From Tunturiibacter gelidiferens (GTDB lineage: Bacteria > Acidobacteriota > Terriglobia > Terriglobales > Acidobacteriaceae), in contig NZ_JACHEB010000006.1 in NCBI RefSeq assembly GCF_014201335.1, positions 330,976 to 394,975 on the forward strand: a stretch of DNA of 64,000 nucleotides, written 5' to 3'. Positions 53,756-61,356 of this stretch are shown piece after piece (position 1 is the first letter of the stretch; each line of letters starts with the position of its first letter). Position numbers and translations under genes: made by a program. A model generated the notes under the pieces. The model was given only the letters and a program-made list of their open reading frames with translations. It ran no database searches and had not been told where the DNA came from.

Positions 53756-55288
53756 ATGCCCATTATCATCACACGCGACGATCGGCGGTATGCGAGTTTG
53801 CAAAAAGGTCACAATGCGCGATTTCCGGAAACCGAGACCGACGCCGCAAAACGAATCTTCTTGTGTGAAAGCTCCGCCGACGCGGCCGACGCGCTTGAGC
53901 ACATTGTGAGCGCTGGCCTGCGGCCAACCATACGCAGCGGAGGGCACTGCTACGAGGACTTCGTCGCAAATAATCCCGGCGGAGCCATTCTGGATCTCAG
54001 CCTTCTCTCCGGCGTCAACGACGGCAGAAGTGCTCCACCCTATCGGCTTGGCCCAGGCGTACAGCTCTGGAACGGATACCTGGAGTTGTACAAGCTGTAT
54101 GGTGTAACGCTTCCAGGAGGAACCTGTGGCACCGTCGCGGCAGGTGGCCACATCAGCGGTGGAGGATATGGTCTCTTATCGCGGCTCCATGGTCTCTCTT
54201 CCGACTGGCTGACTGCCGTGGAGATCCTGACGGTCAATGGAAGTGGCAAGGTCATTCCTCGCCGAGCAGACGCGCATCACGAGGCTGATCTCTTTCGTGC
54301 CTGCCGGGGTGCAGGAGGCGGTGGCCTGGGCGTAATCACCTCCTACGAATTCGACAACCTCCCGCAACCTCCAGCGGAGGTCATCGAAGCTTACATCTCC
54401 TTTCCATGGGAGGGCATGACAGAAGAAAAATTCGTAACACTTTTGAAGACATTCGGAGAATACTGGGAGACTCGTGGCAAGCATCCAGACACTTGGGGAA
54501 TGTTCTCGGTCCTCGAAGTCTCACATCAGGCAGGCGGGCACATGGGCATGTCTGTACAGTTCTGTAACCCCGACGGCAGATGCAGCGATCTGACCGTACT
54601 TAACGAGTATCTTGACCGCTTCCTTCAATGCGGCTCCCCAGCATCTCCGGCAGATGGCACAGGCCACGCAGGTCTCTCAGCCAGAAAGGACGCAGGCGAA
54701 TCGCTCTGCTCTGGAGCTCACACCGTCCGCCGACGAGACTGGCTTGACGCGACAGGCGGCAACAACGGCTCCGGCAGAAGCACTCGCGCCAAATACAAAT
54801 CCGCCTATATGAAACGCGGTTTCACGGAGGGCGAAGCTCGTTGCATTTACAAACATATGACCCGGACAATCCCTAACGTTGATCTCCGTGGCTCAGTGAT
54901 CGAGATGGACTCCTACGGCGGAGCAATTAACCGCAAAGAGCTCCTCGAAACAACCTCGGTCGCACAACGGTCCTCAGTACTCAAACTCCAGTTCATGACC
55001 TTCTGGGGGAATCCCGAAGACGATGCCGGAAGACTTCAGTGGATTCGCGACCTCTACAAAGATCTCTACTCTGGCACCGACTCCGACCCCGCTCACAAAG
55101 AAACTCCCTGGTGGAACTCTCGCTACGAAGGCTGCTACATCAACTACCCTGATCGCGATATGCTCTCTTACACCTATTGGCCTCAGCTCTACTATGGCCC
55201 GGGAGAACTCTACCCATTCCTTCAGGCCGTGAAGCGCAAGTACGATCCAAACAACATCTTTCATCACGCCATGTCGATACGGCCCTGA
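53756..55288 (+). CDS. FAD-linked carbohydrate oxidase, berberine-like (bicovalent flavin)
   Basis: 510 aa VAO/PCMH-fold flavoprotein. RSGGHCYEDF (His64) and GGTCGTVAAGGHISGGGYG (Cys124) match the His and Cys that bind FAD bicovalently in berberine bridge enzyme and in gluco- and chito-oligosaccharide oxidases. GAGGGGLGVITSYEF and the C-terminal berberine segment (YDPNNIFHHAMSI) complete it. Such enzymes oxidise the anomeric carbon of sugars to lactones. No signal peptide is visible, an oddity given the exported partners. A lactonase gene follows after 21 bp on the same strand. A GlcNAc-like substrate is inferred from the divergent genes. Confidence 0.87.
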   Translation: MPIIITRDDRRYASLQKGHNARFPETETDAAKRIFLCESSADAADALEHIVSAGLRPTIRSGGHCYEDFVANNPGGAILDLSLLSGVNDGRSAPPYRLGPGVQLWNGYLELYKLYGVTLPGGTCGTVAAGGHISGGGYGLLSRLHGLSSDWLTAVEILTVNGSGKVIPRRADAHHEADLFRACRGAGGGGLGVITSYEFDNLPQPPAEVIEAYISFPWEGMTEEKFVTLLKTFGEYWETRGKHPDTWGMFSVLEVSHQAGGHMGMSVQFCNPDGRCSDLTVLNEYLDRFLQCGSPASPADGTGHAGLSARKDAGESLCSGAHTVRRRDWLDATGGNNGSGRSTRAKYKSAYMKRGFTEGEARCIYKHMTRTIPNVDLRGSVIEMDSYGGAINRKELLETTSVAQRSSVLKLQFMTFWGNPEDDAGRLQWIRDLYKDLYSGTDSDPAHKETPWWNSRYEGCYINYPDRDMLSYTYWPQLYYGPGELYPFLQAVKRKYDPNNIFHHAMSIRP

Positions 55289-55309
55289 AGATGCCCCAGA
55301 GGAACTCCG

Positions 55310-56434
55310 ATGAAGCAAGACTCCTCTCTCAATCGCAGACATTTCCTTCGCATCGTAGGCGCTGCTCCACTCGCGCTGCGAACGAGCTGGGCACGCCAGC
55401 TTCCACCGTCTCCGCGTCTTGCATTCGTCGGGAGCGGGTGCGACGAGATTCACGTCTTTCAGATCGACGGTCCCAAATGGACGCTCAAACAAGTCGTTGC
55501 TTCCGAAGCTCCCGTCTCCCTCACGGTCCATCCGAATCGCGGCATTCTCTACGCCGTCAACCAGGTAACCAGCCACCAAGACCTGCCCACAGGCTCAGTC
55601 GAAACCTTCGTCCTCGCGCCAGACGGCAGATTTACCGCATTCGGCAAGACTTCTCTCTCGCTCTCCGCTATCCTTCCACGGCATCTCGCTCTATCACCCG
55701 ATGGCAGAAGGGCCATCGTAGCGATTCATGGGGGCGGAGCCTACAATCTGCTTTCTATCCCCGGCGGCGGTCAGCGTCCACAGGTAGCAGAAATCCTCAA
55801 AGAAACGGGCTGCGGGCCCCATACACTGCATCAGCTCTCCGCCCATCCCAACATGGCTGTCTTTGACACGACCCAAGGCCGTGTCCTCACGTCCGACACG
55901 GGAAGTGACCGAATCAGTGTCCTCGCGGTGAACGAAAATAACCTCACAGTGCATCAGAGATTCTCCACAGACCCAGGAAGCGGACCCGCCCATCTCGCTT
56001 TGCATCCCAAAGGAAATATTCTCTTCGTTGCGAATCAACTCAATCGTTCCCTCTGCAGTTACAAATACGACGCGGAACAGGGAAAAATTCTCCACCGCAT
56101 ACAACGCATCACTGAAGATACCGGCGGATCTTTGGCTCTCCACCCATCAGGCCGCACTCTCTACACTATCGGCGGTGAGCAGGATGATGTCGTCCAGGTC
56201 TGGTACATCGATCCAATCATCGGCAGACTCAATCGACTCCAGAGTTGGCAACAGAACGCCGGAAGATCCATTGCCTTAACTGCAGAGCGCGATGCTCTCT
56301 TTGTCTTAAGCCATACCCTCAATGGCGTGCTGCGTTTTGCAGCAGACCCCACCGAAGGACGTCTTAGTGCCCCCACATTGGTCGCAGAAGTCCCTAAACC
56401 ACTGAGCATCGCGACAGTTTACGGCCCCGCATAA
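55310..56434 (+). CDS. Tat-exported lactonase-family beta-propeller (6-phosphogluconolactonase/Pgl type)
   Basis: 374 aa. A twin-arginine leader (LNRRHFLRIVGAAPLALRTSW) precedes a seven-bladed Lactonase-family propeller: VSLTVHPNRGILYAVNQV, LPRHLALSPDGRRAIVAIHG, GPAHLALHPKGNILFVANQL, GSLALHPSGRTLYTIGG. The cytosolic Pgl family hydrolyses sugar lactones; here the enzyme is exported. It follows the FAD sugar oxidase by 21 bp, so the two probably share a transcript and convert aldose to lactone to aldonate. It converges on the Gfo/Idh/MocA gene, 25 bp away. Confidence 0.87.
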   Translation: MKQDSSLNRRHFLRIVGAAPLALRTSWARQLPPSPRLAFVGSGCDEIHVFQIDGPKWTLKQVVASEAPVSLTVHPNRGILYAVNQVTSHQDLPTGSVETFVLAPDGRFTAFGKTSLSLSAILPRHLALSPDGRRAIVAIHGGGAYNLLSIPGGGQRPQVAEILKETGCGPHTLHQLSAHPNMAVFDTTQGRVLTSDTGSDRISVLAVNENNLTVHQRFSTDPGSGPAHLALHPKGNILFVANQLNRSLCSYKYDAEQGKILHRIQRITEDTGGSLALHPSGRTLYTIGGEQDDVVQVWYIDPIIGRLNRLQSWQQNAGRSIALTAERDALFVLSHTLNGVLRFAADPTEGRLSAPTLVAEVPKPLSIATVYGPA

Positions 56435-56459
56435 TTTAGACATCCTCATATTCGCGCCA

Positions 56460-57548
56460 TCAAAACTCAGGATGAGCTCGACCCCACTGAGCAATCTCGT
56501 CTGAACTCAATGGGAGCGTCAGCACACTTCCCTGCTCAGCCGAACGAAATGTTGTCTCCAGCACAGCCATCACCGCAACGGCATCAATCGCAGGGATCGA
56601 GGCCTGCTGCCCTTCGAGTATGGCGTCTCGAATCTGCATGTAATACATCTGCTGATTACCCGGCGGCGCCGGAATCTCTGTGCAGTGGCCCGTCTCACCG
56701 TCGTACAGAAAACCGGGGTCAGGGTCGAGCCCGAACCCGGGACTGCCGGGTATCATACCTTCCTTCAACTGCGCCTCCTGCACATCTGCGCCATACTTCA
56801 ACCAGCTCGCTCGTGTCCCATGAACCACAGACCTTGGACCGCCTCTCGAGACCAGCAAAGACGCATGAAGAATAATCCGCATGCGTTCATAGTTCAGCTG
56901 AACATGAGCCCAGTCGTCTGTCTTTCCGCCTTCACGCAAAGTAGCAAAACTCGCGCTAATAGATTGTGGGAGGCCGAAGAGATAAAGCGCCTGATCGATA
57001 AGATGTGGCCCCAGATCAAACCACAACCCCGCGCCTGGGCCCTCATCCTCGCGCCAACGCTGGCGAACGCGAGGCCGGTAGCGATCCATGTGGCACTCAT
57101 AGTGTGAAACGACACCAAGCGCGCCCGACTGCAGCACCGCACGTGTAGCTTGAATCTCGCTCTCCCATCGGCGGTTGTGAAAGACCGAAATCATTCTTCC
57201 CTGCTCCTCCGCGATCTTTAGCAGAGAACGCGCCTCGGCGAGCGTTACAGTGAACGGCTTGTCGACGACGACATCCTTCCCTGCGCGCAGAGCAGCCGAA
57301 GCAAGCGAAAAGTGGCTGTCATTAGGGCTTGCGACCACCACTAGATCGACCTCGGGATGTATCGCCACCTCTGCGGGAGAGCAAACTGTGACTCCAGCTG
57401 AGTCCTTCCGCACAACATCAGGCCTACTTGAGCCCACCGTTGTCAACGTAAGCCCCGGAACCGCGAGGATCAGTGGCGCGTGAAAGATCTTTCCTGCATA
57501 CCCGTAGCCGATCAGGCCAACACGAATTCTTCTGGAAGTTCCGTTCAT
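56460..57548 (-). CDS. Gfo/Idh/MocA family oxidoreductase
   Basis: 362 aa NAD(P)-dependent sugar or sugar-acid dehydrogenase. Rossmann motif RVGLIGYGYAGKIFHAPL at residues 8-25; DVVVDKPFTVTLAEA holds the catalytic-region Lys, and WFDLGPHLIDQALYLFG the distal His/Asp pair. No leader, so cytosolic. It sits at the edge of the amino-sugar cluster in convergent orientation and may process a related sugar, but its connection is only positional. Confidence 0.92.
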   Translation of the reverse strand: MNGTSRRIRVGLIGYGYAGKIFHAPLILAVPGLTLTTVGSSRPDVVRKDSAGVTVCSPAEVAIHPEVDLVVVASPNDSHFSLASAALRAGKDVVVDKPFTVTLAEARSLLKIAEEQGRMISVFHNRRWESEIQATRAVLQSGALGVVSHYECHMDRYRPRVRQRWREDEGPGAGLWFDLGPHLIDQALYLFGLPQSISASFATLREGGKTDDWAHVQLNYERMRIILHASLLVSRGGPRSVVHGTRASWLKYGADVQEAQLKEGMIPGSPGFGLDPDPGFLYDGETGHCTEIPAPPGNQQMYYMQIRDAILEGQQASIPAIDAVAVMAVLETTFRSAEQGSVLTLPLSSDEIAQWGRAHPEF

Positions 57549-57763
57549 TACACCTTTCGCGATGACTACTCTTCAAATTCAGAATGGAAATGTGACGTTT
57601 CTAAAGTGTTGTATAGCAAAGAGGATGAGCGCTCCAAATTTGAATGCTACATGAGGTAAACGAAGATGCTCCACCGATTTGAAGAGACAACTGCACGCGA
57701 CCATTTTGAACTCGGGCCGAATGGCAACCAACCAACAGCAACGCATCAGTCTTCTCGGTCAGT

Positions 57764-58003
57764 TCAGATTGCCGGCAAAAAGCCCAAGCGAACCCTGCCA
57801 TTCTGATCGGCAATCGCAGAATGCAGCAGCTTGTCTCCGGCATATAGTGGCAACGGGGTCGCGACAGCAGGCGTGTTGTCAAAGAAAACCTGCGAATCAA
57901 AAGCTTCATCGCTGTGCAGGTTTATCGGTGACGGTGGCGGACAATCGCCTGCCCAAGCAATAAAACATGCGGTAAGGACGATTAGGAGTGCCGCAAGTCT
58001 CAG
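57764..58003 (-). CDS. Small putative secreted protein without canonical start codon
   Basis: An open frame of 79 residues beginning at CTG 58003 (or the ATT just before it), with GGGGAG about 9 bases upstream. It encodes a hydrophobic leader LRLAALLIVLTACFIAWAG followed by a Cys-Pro-rich and mature-like segment (DCPPPSPINLHSDEAFDS, FFDNTPAVATPLPLYAGDKLL, GRVRLGFLPAI). It is 24 bp after the ADOP permease stop on the same strand. The sequence looks like a real exported protein, perhaps a truncated carboxypeptidase-regulatory-like domain, but no ATG, GTG or TTG is available, so the start may have mutated or the tail be frameshifted. Low to moderate confidence. Confidence 0.4.
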   Translation of the reverse strand: MRLAALLIVLTACFIAWAGDCPPPSPINLHSDEAFDSQVFFDNTPAVATPLPLYAGDKLLHSAIADQNGRVRLGFLPAI

Positions 58004-58027
58004 AATTACTATCTCCCCGCTGCCTAA

Positions 58028-60718
58028 TTATTCGGCTCGAAGCGCATCGACGGGGTTGACAGCAGCCGTGCGCCGCGCCGGCAGATAGCTTGCCAGTACC
58101 GCTGCAGCAACCAGGGCAACTGGTACGACTGTGAACGTGATCGGATCAAGCGGGCTGATGCCAAACAATAGCGTTCGCATCAGGCGCATCAGGCCGGCTG
58201 CAGCGCCAAGGCCAACAACGGTGCCAATGCCGGTAAGCACCAACGCTGAGCGAACGAACATCCATAGCAGCTCGCTCTTGTTTGCGCCGAGCGCCATCCG
58301 TATACCGATCTCGCGTGTGCGTTGCGAGACCGCATACGAGATCACTCCGTAGATGCCGAGGATGCCTAGAGCAAGTGCCATCGTTCCGGCGACTGCCAGC
58401 ATGACGAGCGTGAACGAGGTACGTGCCATGGATTCGCTGTAGATATCCTGCATCGTACTGATTGCCGCAACCGGCAGATTCGAATTCACCGACCAGACGG
58501 CCTGCTGCATCTCGTTGATGAAGGTCTCCGTGCCGGCCCGGCTGCTCCGCAAGGCGAAGTAGGCGGTGCGTCTTGCATCGAGAGGTCCAGGACCATAAAG
58601 ATTGGCCATCATCGAAGGCCAGTACACGGTGGCGGGCGAGCTCTGATTGACACCGTTCTCGCGTACATCCTGGACCACCCCGACCACTTCATGCCACGGC
58701 ATGCTGGGAAATTCGCGGAAGCGCTTGCCGATGGCCGCGCTGGACGATCCCCAAAGTTCGCGGGCCAAACTCTCAGACAGGATCGCCACTGGTCTCAGGC
58801 TGTAAATGTCGGACCACGCAAAATCCTGTCCTGCGACGAATCTTGTACCGGCGGTATGGAAATACCCCGGCGAGACATAGTTGAACAGACGCAAGGGAGG
58901 TTCTTCGCCTTCATAATTCTTTCCTTCGAGGTAGATCCCATCCCAGTTCGGTTCGGCTCCACTCATGGGAACGGAAACGGCGAAGCCTGCGGAGGTGACC
59001 CCAGGAATTGCGGCCAGCTTATCCTGAATGCTGTTTTGAATCCGCACGACGGTCTGCGGATCGCGAACCAGCGTCTCCGGAATCGAAATACGCATCACCT
59101 GCAACGAGGGAGGATCAGAGAAGCCGGGATCTACGTTGCGCATGACATTGAATGTGCGGATCATCAGTACGGCGCTGATGAGCAGTACCAGGGCCATGGC
59201 TACCTGCGCGACGACCAGAAGATTCCGGCCGCGCTGCCGCTCGCGGCTCACGCTTGCCGTTCGCATCGCGCCGATCAGCGGTACGGCTTGCCGCGAGGGA
59301 GCGTAGCGGAGCACAGGAATTAACCCGAAGAACAATCCGGAGAACACTGACAGCATCAGAGTGAATGCAAGCGACCGGCCGTCAAGCGAGATCTCGCTCA
59401 GGCGCGGCAGATTTTCCGGTCCAATCGCAATCAACAGGCGCAGTCCTGCATAGGCAACTCCCACGCCCACGGCACCGCCCAGCAGGCCAAGCGTTACGCT
59501 CTCCAGCAAAAGCTCACGCGCAACCCGCCATCGTCCCGCGCCGAGCGCCGAGCGGACCGCAAGCTCCTGCTGGCGCCCATCGGCACGTACCAGCAACAGG
59601 TTGGCCACGTTGGTGCACGCGATCAGCATTACGATTCCGATCGTCGCCATGACGACCCACAGCACGTTACCGACACTGCCGACCACTTGCTCCTTCAAAG
59701 GCAGAAACGCCGGGGTGATCTTCCATTTCAGATACCAGTGCGAATCGGTGCCCGGACCGTTCGTCCACGAGTCCATCCAGACGTTCAGCAGACGCGCCAC
59801 ATCGGCGTCAGCCTGCGAAATTGTAACGCCCGGGCGAAGCCGCCCGATGCCGTGGTACGCAAAAACGGCCAGTGACTGCTTGACCGGATCGAAGGCCACA
59901 GGCACCAGCAGATCGAAGTCGTAACCGACCACCTTGAACCCGCGCGGCATCACACCGGCGATCACGCGCGACTGGGAGTCAACACTAATGGTGCGACCCA
60001 CCACACCCGGATCGCCGCCGAAGCGCCGCTGCCAGTATCCATAACCGAGCATGACGCGCTGCGCTCCGTGTGGGTCTTGGTCTGCTGCGGTAAGCCATTG
60101 CCCGGCGGTGGCAGGCACGTCAAGCGTCTGGAGAACGCCGTCCGTAATCACCGCTGTATTGACCTGCTCCGGCTTTGCGATTCCCGTGATGCTTGCAGTT
60201 CCAGGCAACCACACGCCCATCGATTGGAAGGATCGATTATGCGCGGCAAAGGTGAGATACATCGAGGGCGACATGCGCAGTTCATCCCGGAAGTCGGTCA
60301 GCCCCGGCGCGCCGGGTGCGTTCAGACGCATCGCAACCAGTTGCTCCGGCTCAGAGTACGGCAGCGGTCGCAACAACACGCTGTTGAGCACACTGAACAC
60401 AGCTGTATTCGCCCCGATGCCAATAGCAAGCGTCAGCACCACCGTAATGGCAAATCCCGGTGACCGTACTAGTCGGCGGCACACATGCTTCAAATCCATG
60501 AGCAGCGATTCGAGTCTCTGCCACTGCCACACTTCACGGCTCCGCTCACGGAGGAGTGTCACATTGCCGAAGTCGCGACGCGCGGTTCGTTCGGCTTCAT
60601 CGCGTGCCATACCCTCTTCCATCAGTTCATCGATCCGCTCAGCGATGTGCTCCTGAATGGAGACAGAGATGTCGTCATACCGGCGATTTCTGAAGAAGAA
60701 GCGGCTGAACCGTGACAT
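58028..60718 (-). CDS. ADOP-type ABC transporter permease (MacB/FtsX-like)
   Basis: 896 aa. The N-terminal 80 residues (IQEHIAERIDELMEEGMARDEAERTARRDFGN) are the signature soluble domain of acidobacterial duplicated orphan permeases. Then come a MacB periplasmic core domain and two FtsX modules (CTNVANLLLVRADGRQQELAVRSALGAG; RTREIGIRMALGANKSELL), with eight TM helices in total. No ATPase gene is adjacent, as is usual for the group. The function is unknown, perhaps mechanotransmission or export. It is 10 bp downstream of padR, so they form an operon. Confidence 0.93.
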   Translation of the reverse strand: MSRFSRFFFRNRRYDDISVSIQEHIAERIDELMEEGMARDEAERTARRDFGNVTLLRERSREVWQWQRLESLLMDLKHVCRRLVRSPGFAITVVLTLAIGIGANTAVFSVLNSVLLRPLPYSEPEQLVAMRLNAPGAPGLTDFRDELRMSPSMYLTFAAHNRSFQSMGVWLPGTASITGIAKPEQVNTAVITDGVLQTLDVPATAGQWLTAADQDPHGAQRVMLGYGYWQRRFGGDPGVVGRTISVDSQSRVIAGVMPRGFKVVGYDFDLLVPVAFDPVKQSLAVFAYHGIGRLRPGVTISQADADVARLLNVWMDSWTNGPGTDSHWYLKWKITPAFLPLKEQVVGSVGNVLWVVMATIGIVMLIACTNVANLLLVRADGRQQELAVRSALGAGRWRVARELLLESVTLGLLGGAVGVGVAYAGLRLLIAIGPENLPRLSEISLDGRSLAFTLMLSVFSGLFFGLIPVLRYAPSRQAVPLIGAMRTASVSRERQRGRNLLVVAQVAMALVLLISAVLMIRTFNVMRNVDPGFSDPPSLQVMRISIPETLVRDPQTVVRIQNSIQDKLAAIPGVTSAGFAVSVPMSGAEPNWDGIYLEGKNYEGEEPPLRLFNYVSPGYFHTAGTRFVAGQDFAWSDIYSLRPVAILSESLARELWGSSSAAIGKRFREFPSMPWHEVVGVVQDVRENGVNQSSPATVYWPSMMANLYGPGPLDARRTAYFALRSSRAGTETFINEMQQAVWSVNSNLPVAAISTMQDIYSESMARTSFTLVMLAVAGTMALALGILGIYGVISYAVSQRTREIGIRMALGANKSELLWMFVRSALVLTGIGTVVGLGAAAGLMRLMRTLLFGISPLDPITFTVVPVALVAAAVLASYLPARRTAAVNPVDALRAE

Positions 60719-60728
60719 TCAAGTCCTC

Positions 60729-61073
60729 CTATGTTTTCGCTGCGGCAAGCACACGGGTAAATCCTGCAAACATCCTCTCGAAACTGACAACTTCGCTTTC
60801 GAGATGACGAATACCTGCCGCAGTGAGCCGATAAATCCGTGTTGGTCTACCCTTGGACGAGGTTCCAGTCTCAGATTCCAGCCAGCCTTCCTTCAGCATT
60901 CGTTGCAGTGCCGGATAGAGCGAGCCCTCTTCCACCTGGAGCAGGTCGTCGGAAACCTGCTTGATGTGCTTCACCAGCGCATAGCCATGCATTGGCTTCA
61001 GCCGCAGCGATTGCAGAATCATGACCTCCAGTGCGCCGGGGAAAAGGTCGCGATGTTCTGGATTTTTCGCCAT
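60729..61073 (-). CDS. PadR family transcriptional regulator
   Basis: 114 aa. The winged HTH of PadR: GALEVMILQSLRLKPMHGYALVKHIKQVS, VEEGSLYPALQRMLKEGWLESE, GRPTRIYRLTAAGIRHLESE. The frame is open back to 61277, but I start at ATG 61073 (MAKNPEHRDLFPGAL), since a perfect palindromic operator lies immediately upstream and earlier residues are not PadR-like. It probably represses itself and the ADOP permease. PadR-ADOP pairs are common in acidobacteria (from memory). Confidence 0.92.
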   Translation of the reverse strand: MAKNPEHRDLFPGALEVMILQSLRLKPMHGYALVKHIKQVSDDLLQVEEGSLYPALQRMLKEGWLESETGTSSKGRPTRIYRLTAAGIRHLESEVVSFERMFAGFTRVLAAAKT

Positions 61074-61091
61074 GCTGGGAATTTTAGGATC

Positions 61092-61120
61092 AAAATACCT
61101 ATTTTGTAAATAGGTATTTT
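61092..61120. promoter_or_regulatory. Perfect inverted-repeat operator upstream of padR
   Basis: The half-site AAAATACCTATTT (61092-61104) is followed by TGT and the exact reverse complement (61108-61120). It lies 19 bp upstream of the padR ATG. A/T-rich ATACCTA-type dyads are typical PadR targets, so autoregulation is likely. Confidence 0.82.
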
Positions 61121-61213
61121 GCAGATGATTCCGATAGTGAACGTAAGCAAGCCAAGAATCCTGGCAGCCAACACAGGAATTATCTGCAACGCAGTAGCGT
61201 CCAAGCCTGCGAC

Positions 61214-61248
61214 AAAAAACGGGGCCATCTGCTGATGCAGAGGCCCCG
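61214..61248 (-). terminator. Rho-independent terminator after the beta-helix gene
   Basis: The stem CGGGGCC/GGCCCCG, extended by TCTGC/GCAGA around TGAT, spans 61220-61248. On the minus strand a run of six T (61214-61219) follows. It separates the minus-strand beta-helix gene from padR. Confidence 0.85.
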
Positions 61249-61356
61249 CTTGGCACAACGTAAAGTAAACGAGCCACAGTTACAGTCAGCTGTTGGATAT
61301 GGTGACAGTTGCGGTGTAGCCAACGGATGCCGAGCCGGTCATCCTGGCCGATGTGG

